Positions 42,689 to 51,183 of a stretch of DNA of 64,000 nucleotides are shown piece by piece (the first letter of the stretch is position 1; the number at the start of each line of letters is the position of its first letter). The notes under the pieces are model-generated. The model searched no databases and had not been told where the DNA came from. It worked only from the letters and a program-made list of their open reading frames with translations. The DNA is from Methylovirgula sp. 4M-Z18 (GTDB taxonomy: Bacteria > Pseudomonadota > Alphaproteobacteria > Rhizobiales > Beijerinckiaceae). The position numbers were made by a program, and so were the translations under genes. The stretch lies in assembly GCF_037890675.1 (NCBI RefSeq), contig NZ_CP149574.1:1984001-2048000 (forward strand), given 5' to 3'.

Positions 42689-45517
42689 ATGCTCAAAGAG
42701 CTCCTGCTTGCGACCGTTGTCGTAACAACCTTTGGTACCTGGTCCGGTGCGCTGGCCGACACGGTGCCAATGCTCGGCGAGGGCAGCACGACCTTGCTGT
42801 CGACCGGGCAACGGATTTCGCCGGCCGCGACGCCGGGCACCGCCTTTGTTCCGCTCAATCCGGGCCTCGCCGATGCGCCGCATTATTTGGCGGGCCAGCC
42901 GGTGTCGACCGCGCTTAGCCCGGACCGCAAGACGCTGCTGGTCCTCACCAGCGGCTACAACAACATCACCGACGCGAAGGGCGGCGTCATCAAGCAGGAT
43001 GCCAACGAATACGTCTTCGTTTTCGATGTCTCCGAGGGAACGCCGGTCAAGAAGCAGGTGCTGCAAGTGCCCGATACTTATGTCGGCATCGCCTTCGCCT
43101 CCGACGGCCAGCATTTTTACGTCAGCGGCGGCGGCGACGATAACCTGCATGTCTTTGGCTTGACCCAGAACGGCTGGGTGGAGGCGGGGGGCCCCGTCGC
43201 CCTCAATCACAAAGCCGGCAACGGCATGAGCGGTGGGCCGCTCGCCATGGGCGTGGATGTGACGGCAGACGGCAAGTTCGCGCTCGTCGCCAACCGCTAT
43301 AATGACTCGGTTTCTCTCATTGATCTCGCGGCCGGCAAAGTCGCGGTCGAGCAGGACCTGCGCCCCGGCAAGAACGGGGGTGCCGCGGGCACGCCGGGCG
43401 GCGAATATCCCAATTCGGTGCGCATCGTCGGCAACAAGACCGCCTATGTGTCGAGCGAGCGGGACCGCGAAATCGTCGTGCTCGATCTCTCCGGCAATAC
43501 CGTGCAGGTCACCACACGAATCCCCGTGAAGGGCAATCCAAACAAGATGATCCTGAACAAGGCTCAGACGCTGCTTTATGTCGCGTCCGATAATGCCGAT
43601 GTCGTTTCGGTCATCGATACGGCGACCAACAAGGTCGTGTCGAGCATCTCGACGGTCGCGCCGGCCGGATTGATCACCGAGATGCAATATCGCGGCGCAT
43701 CGCCGAACGGGCTCGCACTCTCGCCGGACGAGAAAACCCTTTATGTCACCAACCGCGGCACCAATGACGTAGCAGTGATCGCGCTCGACGGTGCGGCTCC
43801 GGCCGTGACCGGCCTCATTCCAACCGGCTGGTATCCCTCCGATGTCGCCGCCGGCGCGAACGGCGCTCTTTATGTCGTCTATACGAAGAACATGCCGGGC
43901 CCCAATGCCGGCAATTGCCTGGGTTATGGCAAGACGCCCTGTCCGGTCGCCAACTCGCCCATCACCCAGGTGCAGAACCAGTATATCGAGCAGCTCAGCA
44001 AGGGCGGGTTCATGTGGATGCCGGCCCCCGACAAGGTGACGCTGGATGCCTTGACCCAACAGGTCGCCAGCAACAACAGCTTCAACGCGGCCCTGAGCGA
44101 CAACGACATCGCGACGATGCGTGCGTTGCGGCAGAACATCAAGCACGTGATCTACATCATCAAGGAAAACCGCACCTATGATGAGATCCTGGGCGATGTG
44201 GGGCGGGGCAATAGCGCGCCGTCGCTCGCCGAATTCCCCAACGCGACGACGCCGAATTTCCATAAATTGGCGAAGGATTTCGTCACGCTCGATAATTTCT
44301 ACGATTCAGGCGACGTCAGCGGCGACGGCTGGCCCTGGAGCACCGGCGCGCGCGAATCGGATGCCGGCGCCAAAATGCTCCCCGTCAATTACGCCGCGAG
44401 CCCCAACAATCCCAAAACGCGCGGCGGCTCCTACGATTGGGAAGGCACGAACCGCGACGTCAATATGGGCCTCACCGGGCCCGCGCGCCTCGCCGCCAAT
44501 CCCGCGCTGCCGAACGATCCGGATCTGCTGCCGGGCAATGGCGACATTTCCGCGCCCGACGGCCCGTCCGATGCGGTGCAGCAGGGCTATATCTGGAACG
44601 CGGCGCTCCGGGCCGGGCTGACCGTGCGCAATTACGGCTTCTTCATCGACCTCTCGCGCTATAGCGGCGACCATGCGATCCCGCGCGATCGCACGCCCTT
44701 TGCCAACAAGGTCGTGCAGTCCTATGCCACCAGTCCGGCGCTGATCGATCGCACCGATCCCTACTTCCGCGGCTATGACAATGCCTATCCCGACCTCTAT
44801 CGCGAGCAGGAATGGGAGCGCGAGTTCAAGGAGTTCACCACCAACGGCCAATTGCCGTCGCTTACGCTGCTGCGTCTGCCGCACGACCACACCGGCGCCT
44901 ATGCCGCCGCGATCGACGGCGTGAACACGCCGGAACTGCAATTGGCCGACAATGATTATGCGGTGGGCCGCGTTGCCGAGGCGGTGGCGAACAGCCCCTA
45001 TGCGGCGGACACCCTGATCTTCGTCGTCGAAGACGATGCGCAGGACGGCCCCGACCATGTCGATGCGCATCGCAGCACCGGCTTCATCTTCGGGCCTTAC
45101 GTCAAACAGGGCGCCGTCGTCAGCACCCATTACACGACGGTCAATATGATCCGCACGATGACCGAAGTGCTCGGTCTCGATCATCTCGGCCTCTTCGACG
45201 CGACCCAGGGACCGATGACCGACGTGTTCGACCTCAACCAGCCCAAATGGACCTACAAGGCGCAGGCATCGGGCCTGTTGAAGAGCGCGCAATTGCCGAT
45301 CCCGATGCGCGACTTCCAAACCGCGGCGCTGAAGCCCACGCACGATGTGCGCTATTGGGCGCGCGCGACCAAGGGCATGGACTTCTCGGTCGAGGATAAG
45401 ATCGATGCGGTGGGGTACAACAAGATCCTGTGGGCCGGTCTGATGAGCGGCAAGCCCTATCCGAAGCGCGCCGGCGACGCGGGCAAGAGCCAGCAGCATC
45501 ACGATGCCGATGATTGA
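42689..45517 (+). CDS. Exported beta-propeller / phosphoesterase protein
   Basis: 942 residues with signal peptide (ATVVVTTFGTWSGALA). The N-terminal half is a YVTN-type beta-propeller with blades such as VDVTADGKFALVANRYNDSVSLID and LALSPDEKTLYVTNRGTNDVAVI. The C-terminal half is a phosphoesterase domain of the phospholipase C/acid phosphatase AcpA superfamily: VIYIIKENRTYDEILGD (metal/Thr nucleophile region) and FVVEDDAQDGPDHVDAHRS (metal ligands). Probably hydrolyses phosphoesters in the periplasm or outside. Stands alone downstream of the glnB divergent region. Confidence 0.9.
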   Translation: MLKELLLATVVVTTFGTWSGALADTVPMLGEGSTTLLSTGQRISPAATPGTAFVPLNPGLADAPHYLAGQPVSTALSPDRKTLLVLTSGYNNITDAKGGVIKQDANEYVFVFDVSEGTPVKKQVLQVPDTYVGIAFASDGQHFYVSGGGDDNLHVFGLTQNGWVEAGGPVALNHKAGNGMSGGPLAMGVDVTADGKFALVANRYNDSVSLIDLAAGKVAVEQDLRPGKNGGAAGTPGGEYPNSVRIVGNKTAYVSSERDREIVVLDLSGNTVQVTTRIPVKGNPNKMILNKAQTLLYVASDNADVVSVIDTATNKVVSSISTVAPAGLITEMQYRGASPNGLALSPDEKTLYVTNRGTNDVAVIALDGAAPAVTGLIPTGWYPSDVAAGANGALYVVYTKNMPGPNAGNCLGYGKTPCPVANSPITQVQNQYIEQLSKGGFMWMPAPDKVTLDALTQQVASNNSFNAALSDNDIATMRALRQNIKHVIYIIKENRTYDEILGDVGRGNSAPSLAEFPNATTPNFHKLAKDFVTLDNFYDSGDVSGDGWPWSTGARESDAGAKMLPVNYAASPNNPKTRGGSYDWEGTNRDVNMGLTGPARLAANPALPNDPDLLPGNGDISAPDGPSDAVQQGYIWNAALRAGLTVRNYGFFIDLSRYSGDHAIPRDRTPFANKVVQSYATSPALIDRTDPYFRGYDNAYPDLYREQEWEREFKEFTTNGQLPSLTLLRLPHDHTGAYAAAIDGVNTPELQLADNDYAVGRVAEAVANSPYAADTLIFVVEDDAQDGPDHVDAHRSTGFIFGPYVKQGAVVSTHYTTVNMIRTMTEVLGLDHLGLFDATQGPMTDVFDLNQPKWTYKAQASGLLKSAQLPIPMRDFQTAALKPTHDVRYWARATKGMDFSVEDKIDAVGYNKILWAGLMSGKPYPKRAGDAGKSQQHHDADD

Positions 45518-45972
45518 TGGGTTGGTTGGCTGGTGAAAGTGAATGACTGCCGGGCTCGCTGAGAGGCGAGTTCGGCAACATTGTCGTCCCAGGCTTGATT
45601 CACAACTCTCGGGGAAAATGTCCGCGACGATCGCGCAAATGTTCCCCGGACAGCCGTGTGTCAAGCGCGAGATGACAATCGTTGATATCAGATGCGCGCG
45701 CTCGGCCGAGTCGCGGGTCTGGGTGCATCCTTGAACGCCTCCGGATCGAGCCTCGTCGCCACCGTGTTCGCGATCGGTAGGGGCCGCCTCTACGACAGCA
45801 CGCCCCTGAATCTAGCGTCGGGCTTCTTTCTTGCCGGCGTCAGTTCGCTCCTTCTGGCCGAACTGGCGGCGCGGGGCGATATGTCACCGGTAGAGGCTGT
45901 TCGATAAGGCGCGGCGAAGGCCGTGACAATCGCGACCGGCCGCTAGCTCTTCGGGACGAACCGGACGTTAGC
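45518..45972. other. Intergenic with a transporter-like fragment
   Basis: 455 bp without an intact gene; see the short fragment at 45692-45907. Confidence 0.4.
45692..45907 (+). pseudogene. Possible MFS transporter C-terminal fragment
   Basis: 71 codons reading GLGASLNASGSSLVATVFAI ... TPLNLASGFFLAGVSSLLLAEL, similar in character to the last two helices of Bcr/CflA-type drug transporters (GAASAL...DGTPLPLA). No upstream part of such a gene exists. Weak evidence. Confidence 0.3.
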
Positions 45973-46509
45973 CTATTGGGTCAATACCGACGAAGCCTCA
46001 ACAACTTTCGCAAAACCTGCTGCAAGATTGGCCATCGTCACATCAAAGATCGTGCGGGCCGAGAGGCCTGCCGCAGGCAAGTCGAAGCCTATCACCGCGT
46101 CGGGCACAACCGTCATGTTGAAGCCAAGGTCGGCACCTGCGCGCACCGTTGAGTTGACACAGAACCCCGCTACCGCGCCCGTCACTACAAGATCGGTTAT
46201 TCTCTCCCTTCGTAGATAGGCGTCCAGATCGGTCGAAGCAAATCCAGACGAGGTGCGCTTGACGAAAACGGGCTCGTTCTCAAGTGCTTCCGCGCAAGGC
46301 ATGGGTTGATATCCCGGCGCGTCGGGGTGAAACTGCGAAGCAGGATCCTCGTCGCGATGCCGGACATGGATGATTGGCCAGCCCTTCTGGCGGAACGCCT
46401 TAGAAAGCTCCGCGACCCTGGTCGGAGCATCGGTGTTGATATGGTCCCGTCCGGCTTCGATCCGATGCTGCATCTCCATTTGCATGTCGATTATAATGAG
46501 AGCCTTCAT
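45973..46509 (-). CDS. Isochorismatase family cysteine hydrolase
   Basis: 178 residues. MKALIIIDMQMEMQ has the catalytic Asp; the basic Lys is in VFVKRTSSGF; the nucleophile Cys lies in TGAVAGFCVNST. Acts on amides or related substrates in the cytosol; the true substrate is not predictable. GGAG precedes the ATG at 46509. Divergent from the exported dienelactone-hydrolase-like gene. Confidence 0.88.
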   Translation of the reverse strand: MKALIIIDMQMEMQHRIEAGRDHINTDAPTRVAELSKAFRQKGWPIIHVRHRDEDPASQFHPDAPGYQPMPCAEALENEPVFVKRTSSGFASTDLDAYLRRERITDLVVTGAVAGFCVNSTVRAGADLGFNMTVVPDAVIGFDLPAAGLSARTIFDVTMANLAAGFAKVVEASSVLTQ

Positions 46510-46694
46510 TCTGTCGGTCTCCTGTGTCCGCGCTCGATGCCGCGCCCTGTCGCCGAAGAGGCGGTAACCTAAAGTCACATAGTCTGGCGAGGCAAATTCC
46601 ATTTTAACAGACGTGGCTGCGCAATTCTGAGTTTGTGCAAGTTTCGCGTTTTGGCAAATATGCACGGGCTGTCTCACCTGACGAACGGATTCCC

Positions 46695-47648
46695 ATGAGA
46701 ACCATCATATTGACCGCGCTGCTCTGCCTATGCGCGTCGCTTGCGCAGGCGGCCGGCTTCAAGGTGATTCAAATTCGCGCCGACGACAACGGGCCGGCAC
46801 TCAGAGCGATGATCTGGACGCCTTGCGCGGAGGACGCGCAGGATGTCACGATCGGACCTTATATTCTAAACGGACGCCGGAACTGCCCGACCGATGGCCA
46901 CGATTTGCCGCTGATCGTGATCTCGCACGGCCATGGCGGCTCGTATCTTGGCCACCATGACCTTGCCGCAGCCTTGGCCGACGCGGGCTTCGTGGTGGCG
47001 GCCATCAACCATCCGGGCGACACGTTTTCCGATATGAGCCATGCCGGCGACATCTCCGAGTTCGTGGAGCGTCCGACCGACATCAAACGCCTGATCGACT
47101 ACATGCTGAGCGCGTCGCCCGACGCCGCCGCGATCGATGCGAACAGGATCGGCTTTTTCGGCTTTTCGCGGGGCGGCTATACCGGCCTTGTCCTTGCCGG
47201 CGGCAATCCCGACTTTCTCCACGCCAATGTTCCTTGCCCCGATCCGACGATTCCGATTTGCGGGGAAATTGAGCGCAAAGAGGTTCCTACCGCGCCGTTG
47301 ACCCATGATCCGCGCATCAAAGTTTTTGTCCTTGCTGACCCGCTCGACGAGTTTCCGACCGCTGCGAGCGTCAAGGACGTGAAGGCGCCCATTCAGCTCT
47401 GGGCCTCGCAATTCGGCGGCGACGGCGTGTTGCCGGAAACCCCTTTCGCCCTTGCCAAAGCCTTGCCGATCAAGCCGGACTTTCACCTCGTCCACGGTGC
47501 TGCGCATTTTGCCTTTCTCGCACCTTGTCCGCCCGATCTCACTCTGAGCGCGCCCGATCTCTGCGCCGATGCCGCGGGCTTCGACCGCGTTGCCTTTCAT
47601 CAGGAGCTTATCGCGAATGCGCTGGCGTTCTTCAGACTTCACCTCTGA
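46695..47648 (+). CDS. Exported dienelactone-hydrolase-like esterase
   Basis: 317 residues, signal peptide ending LAQAAG. Alpha/beta hydrolase of the predicted-dienelactone-hydrolase group: LPLIVISHGHGGSYLGHHD (oxyanion), IGFFGFSRGGYTG (Ser), and HLVHGAAHFAFL (His). Several Cys in the C-terminal part may form disulfides. Its stop overlaps the convergent racemase gene by ten bases. Confidence 0.82.
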   Translation: MRTIILTALLCLCASLAQAAGFKVIQIRADDNGPALRAMIWTPCAEDAQDVTIGPYILNGRRNCPTDGHDLPLIVISHGHGGSYLGHHDLAAALADAGFVVAAINHPGDTFSDMSHAGDISEFVERPTDIKRLIDYMLSASPDAAAIDANRIGFFGFSRGGYTGLVLAGGNPDFLHANVPCPDPTIPICGEIERKEVPTAPLTHDPRIKVFVLADPLDEFPTAASVKDVKAPIQLWASQFGGDGVLPETPFALAKALPIKPDFHLVHGAAHFAFLAPCPPDLTLSAPDLCADAAGFDRVAFHQELIANALAFFRLHL

Positions 47649-48346
47649 GGTTGCTGGCCAAGCGCCCAGTCAACGGCGGCGAGCGCATGCAATTCGGTCG
47701 TATCGAAGATCGGAACGGGGCTGTCCTTTTGGGAGATCAGCAGCATGATCTCCGTGCAGCCAAGAATGACGGCCTGCGCCCCGCGCTCCACCAGGCGCGC
47801 AATGACCTCGCGATAGCGCGCGCGTGACGCCTCAAGGACGACGCCGGAAACCAGCTCGTGGTAAATGATCTCGTGGACGATCTCGCGATCTTCGGCGGGA
47901 GGCACAAGCACGTCGAGGCCGAATTTTTCCGACAGGCGTCCCTTATAAAAATCCTGCTCCATGGTGAACGCGGTGCCGAGCAGCCCGACCTTCGACACGC
48001 CGGCCTGTTTGATTTTCGCCGCCGTCGGATCGGCGATATGCAGGAGTGGGATCTTCACCTTGTTCTCGATGTCGGCCGCCATCCGGTGCATCGTATTCGT
48101 ACAGATGACGAGGAAATCGGCGCCGCCGCGCTCCAAGTTGCGCGCGGCCTCGATCATCCGCTCGGTCAAGGATGCCCAGTCGCCCTGGTGCTGCAGCGCT
48201 TCGATCTCGCCGAAATCCATCGACCACATGAGGCTCTTCGCCGAATGCGCACCCTCTAAGCGGGCGCGAACCTCCTCGTTGATGATCCGATAATATTGCG
48301 CGGAACTTTCCCAGCTCATCCCGCCGATCAATCCGATGACCTTCAT
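47639..48346 (-). CDS. Aspartate/glutamate racemase family protein
   Basis: 235 residues. The two catalytic Cys are in FLVICTNTMHRM and VILGCTEIMLLI, and the N-terminus IGLIGGMSWESS is typical of the RacX/YgeA type amino-acid racemases. Two-base cofactor-independent mechanism; the substrate amino acid is uncertain. ATG at 48346 preferred over 48394. Confidence 0.9.
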   Translation of the reverse strand: MKVIGLIGGMSWESSAQYYRIINEEVRARLEGAHSAKSLMWSMDFGEIEALQHQGDWASLTERMIEAARNLERGGADFLVICTNTMHRMAADIENKVKIPLLHIADPTAAKIKQAGVSKVGLLGTAFTMEQDFYKGRLSEKFGLDVLVPPAEDREIVHEIIYHELVSGVVLEASRARYREVIARLVERGAQAVILGCTEIMLLISQKDSPVPIFDTTELHALAAVDWALGQQPQR

Positions 48347-48453
48347 GTGTTGCCCGCTTCTCTCAATATCATTCCTCAAAACTTCGACGCTCATCGAAAC
48401 ATGCGTCGCGTCTCCGTCGCTATGGTCGAGCCATCTCGCAACGGAGAGCTTCC

Positions 48454-48777
48454 ATGCTGACCTGTGTCATCCGATATCACATCGATCCGACGAAAAAGGA
48501 GCAATTTGTGCAATATGCGCGCAATTGGGGACAGGCGATCCCGCGCTGCGGCGCCGATTTGATCGGCTATTTCGCACCCCATGAAGGATCGAGCACTTTG
48601 GCCTATGGCATCTACAACATCGCCAGCCTCGCGGAATACGAGGCCTATCGCGCCCGTCTCGCGGCGGACCCGCTCGGCCGGGAGAACTACGATTTTGCGA
48701 TGCGCGAGCGGTTTTTGCTGCGCGAAGACCGCACGTTCCTCAAACTTGTGTCCACCCAGCATGGAGATGCATCATGA
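48454..48777 (+). CDS. NIPSNAP family protein
   Basis: 107 residues, dimeric alpha/beta barrel (ferredoxin-like) fold. MLTCVIRYHIDPTKKEQFVQYA and LAYGIYNIASLAEYEAYR are typical of bacterial NIPSNAP proteins. No enzymatic role is established. The next gene, another dimeric alpha/beta-barrel protein, overlaps by ATGA, so the two may form a heteromeric pair. Confidence 0.85.
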   Translation: MLTCVIRYHIDPTKKEQFVQYARNWGQAIPRCGADLIGYFAPHEGSSTLAYGIYNIASLAEYEAYRARLAADPLGRENYDFAMRERFLLREDRTFLKLVSTQHGDAS

Positions 48778-49133
48778 TCGCCGTCATTTTCGAGGTCGAG
48801 CCGGCGGAGGGCCAAGAGAGCGCCTATCTCGACACCGCCGCCGAACTTCGTCCGCTTCTGGACGAGATCGAAGGGTTCATCTCGGTCGAGCGGTTCAAGA
48901 GTCTGTCTAATCCCAGGAAAATTCTCTCGCTGTCGTTCTTCGAAAGCGAAGCGGCTGTTATCGAGTGGCGCAATCGAGATGAGCATCGGCGCGCGCAGGC
49001 AATGGGACGGGCCGGCATCTTCGCCGGCTATCGTCTGCGGATCGCGCAGGTCATACGCGATTACGGCCTGTCGGAACGCGGCGAGGCGCCGGCGGACAGC
49101 AAGCGTGTTCATGACGGGGGGCGGGCAAGCTGA
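48774..49133 (+). CDS. Antibiotic biosynthesis monooxygenase (ABM) domain protein
   Basis: 119 residues. MIAVIFEVEPAEGQESAYLD and FISVERFKSLSNPRKILSLSF match the ABM/YgiN-like fold. These small proteins act as cofactor-free monooxygenases or have unknown roles. Coupled to the NIPSNAP gene by a four-base overlap. Confidence 0.83.
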   Translation: MIAVIFEVEPAEGQESAYLDTAAELRPLLDEIEGFISVERFKSLSNPRKILSLSFFESEAAVIEWRNRDEHRRAQAMGRAGIFAGYRLRIAQVIRDYGLSERGEAPADSKRVHDGGRAS

Positions 49134-49140
49134 TCAAACG

Positions 49141-50076
49141 CTATCCTTGCGGGCCGTTCGCTGCGACGGGCGGCCCCAAATGCACCTTCCCGCGCGCCTC
49201 GGCCAAATCCACCTGGCGCTGGCGCTCGCGCGCCGAGGCTTTTTGCTCTTCGCTCATCGTTGCGGCGCAATGCGGGCAGGAGACACCGCGCTCGTAGTCG
49301 GCCGATTGCCGGTCCTCGACAGTCAGCGGCGCGCGGCAGCCGAAACAGGTGGCGACATCGGCGAGTTCGAGGCCGTGGCCGACGGCGACGCGCTGATCGA
49401 ACACGAAACAGGCGCCGTCCCACAGGCTCATCGCTTGCGGCACGCGCTCCAGATATTTCAAAATCCCGCCATTGAGGTGATAGACCTCCTCGAACCCCTC
49501 GTTCAGCATGAAGCTCGACGCCTTCTCGCAGCGGATGCCGCCGGTGCAGAACATCGCGATCTTCTTGTGTTTGGCGGGGTCGAGGTTCTGCCGCACGTAA
49601 GATGGAAATTCGCCGAAACTCTTGGTCTGCGGGTCGATGGCGTTGCGGAACGTGCCGATTGCATATTCATAAGCGTTGCGCGTATCGATCACCACGACGT
49701 CCGGATCCGAAATCAGCGCATTCCAGTCTTCGGGCTCCACATAGGTGCCGACCCGCGCGGTCGGATCGACGCCGGTGTCGCCGATGGTCACGATCTCGGT
49801 CTTGAGCCGCACTTTCATGCGCAAGAACGGCATGGTCTCGGCATGGGACAATTTCGTATCGAGGTCCTTTAAACCCGTGATCTCGCGGATTTGGTCAATG
49901 GCGCGGTGCAGTGCATCCGGCGCGCCGGCAATAGTCCCGTTGATGCCTTCGGGTGCGAGCAGCACGATGCCCTTGATGCCGTTTTCGTCGCACGCGGCCT
50001 GCAGCCGCGGTTGCAGCTCCCTGTACTGCGGCAGGCGGGCGAATTGGTAGAAGGCGGCGACGTGGATCTCGGACAT
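49141..50076 (-). CDS. trhO: tRNA uridine-34 hydroxylase (rhodanese-domain protein)
   Basis: 311 residues. Oxygen-dependent formation of 5-hydroxyuridine at tRNA wobble position 34. N-terminal acylphosphatase-like domain (LLAPEGINGTIAG), rhodanese domain with catalytic Cys in MFCTGGIRCEKAS, and a C-terminal zinc-type region CFGCRAPL ... CPHCAATM. Full family length. Single gene, separated by convergent and divergent neighbours. Confidence 0.93.
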   Translation of the reverse strand: MSEIHVAAFYQFARLPQYRELQPRLQAACDENGIKGIVLLAPEGINGTIAGAPDALHRAIDQIREITGLKDLDTKLSHAETMPFLRMKVRLKTEIVTIGDTGVDPTARVGTYVEPEDWNALISDPDVVVIDTRNAYEYAIGTFRNAIDPQTKSFGEFPSYVRQNLDPAKHKKIAMFCTGGIRCEKASSFMLNEGFEEVYHLNGGILKYLERVPQAMSLWDGACFVFDQRVAVGHGLELADVATCFGCRAPLTVEDRQSADYERGVSCPHCAATMSEEQKASARERQRQVDLAEARGKVHLGPPVAANGPQG

Positions 50077-50146
50077 GGCCCTTCATCAAGGGGCCTTGGC
50101 CGGATTGTCAAGAAAAATGGTCGGGCAAAAGAACCTAATTGATGAC

Positions 50147-50184
50147 TCAGTCAACATTGCATAGTGTTGATTCAGTCAACATTG
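50147..50184. promoter_or_regulatory. Operator-like direct repeats before MarR-GNAT gene
   Basis: TCAGTCAACATTG occurs at 50147-50159 and 50172-50184, 25 bp apart; the second lies in GTTGATTCAGTCAAC, a palindrome with a 5-bp centre. Likely autoregulatory site of the MarR domain. Confidence 0.5.
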
Positions 50185-50197
50185 TGGAGCGTGTCGC

Positions 50198-51124
50198 ATG
50201 CCGACCTCAAGCCATGAGCAAGACGTTGCAGCCCTGCGGACCTTCAACCGCGTCTACACAAACCGGCTCGGCCTGCTCAATTCCCATCTCGACAAAAGCC
50301 CCTTCGCGCTGGGCGAGGCGCGCGTGCTGTATGAACTGGCCCACCGGACCGACCCGACCGCGGCGGAACTCTCGCGGGCACTGAATCTGGATCGCGCGCA
50401 GATCAGCCGCACCTTGAAGCGGTTCGGCGATCGCGGATTGGTCGGAACCCGCGAAGATCCGCAGCACGGCCGGCACCGGCTGTTGTCGTTGACGCCAGCG
50501 GGCCTGGATGCTTTCGCCGCGCTGGAGGCAAACACGCGCGCGACCGTCGGCGCGATGCTCGAAGCGCTGCCGCCTGTGCGGCGCACCCGTATGCTTGCGG
50601 CCGCCCATACCATGACAAAAATATTCGAGGCCGAGTCGGCGCCGAGTGTCACCTTGCGCGACCCGAGAGCAGGCGATTTCGGCCTGGTTGTTCACCGGCA
50701 GGCAGTTCTTTACACCGAGGAATATGGCTGGAACGATGATTATGAAGCGCTGGTTGCCCGCATTCTTGCTGACTTCCGCCAATCGTTTGATCCGGCGCGC
50801 GAAGCGGCGTGGATCGCGGACCTCGACGGCCGCATGGTTGGCTCGATCTTCCTCGTGCGCAGCGACAAGCCGGAAGTCGGCAAGCTCCGGCTGCTCTATG
50901 TCGAGCCAGAGGCACGCGGCATGGGCGTCGGTAAGATGCTTGTCGACGCCTGCGTTGAGCGCGCCTGCGCGGTCGGGTACAGACGGATCGATCTGTGGAC
51001 CAACAGCATCCTGACCTCTGCGCTGCGTCTCTATCAGCGTGCCGGGTTCCGGCTGGTGCATGAGGAACCGCACCACTCATTCGGCCACGACCTCGTCGGG
51101 CAGACTTGGTCGCTGGATCTCTAA
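50198..51124 (+). CDS. MarR-GNAT fusion regulator/acetyltransferase
   Basis: 308 residues. Residues 1-150 form a MarR winged helix (ALGEARVLYELAHRTDPTAAELSRALNLDRAQISRTLKRF, wing HGRHRLLSLT). Residues 150-308 are a GNAT N-acetyltransferase domain with acetyl-CoA loop EPEARGMGVGKMLVDACVE and a typical last strand/helix ALRLYQRAGFRLV. A known fusion family; effector and acetyl acceptor are unknown. Repeats in the promoter suggest autoregulation. Confidence 0.9.
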   Translation: MPTSSHEQDVAALRTFNRVYTNRLGLLNSHLDKSPFALGEARVLYELAHRTDPTAAELSRALNLDRAQISRTLKRFGDRGLVGTREDPQHGRHRLLSLTPAGLDAFAALEANTRATVGAMLEALPPVRRTRMLAAAHTMTKIFEAESAPSVTLRDPRAGDFGLVVHRQAVLYTEEYGWNDDYEALVARILADFRQSFDPAREAAWIADLDGRMVGSIFLVRSDKPEVGKLRLLYVEPEARGMGVGKMLVDACVERACAVGYRRIDLWTNSILTSALRLYQRAGFRLVHEEPHHSFGHDLVGQTWSLDL

Positions 51125-51183
51125 CGGCTCCTCGCGCAGACAGAGCCCTTGCTCCGGCACGCGCCTTGCGCCACGTTTCGCGC

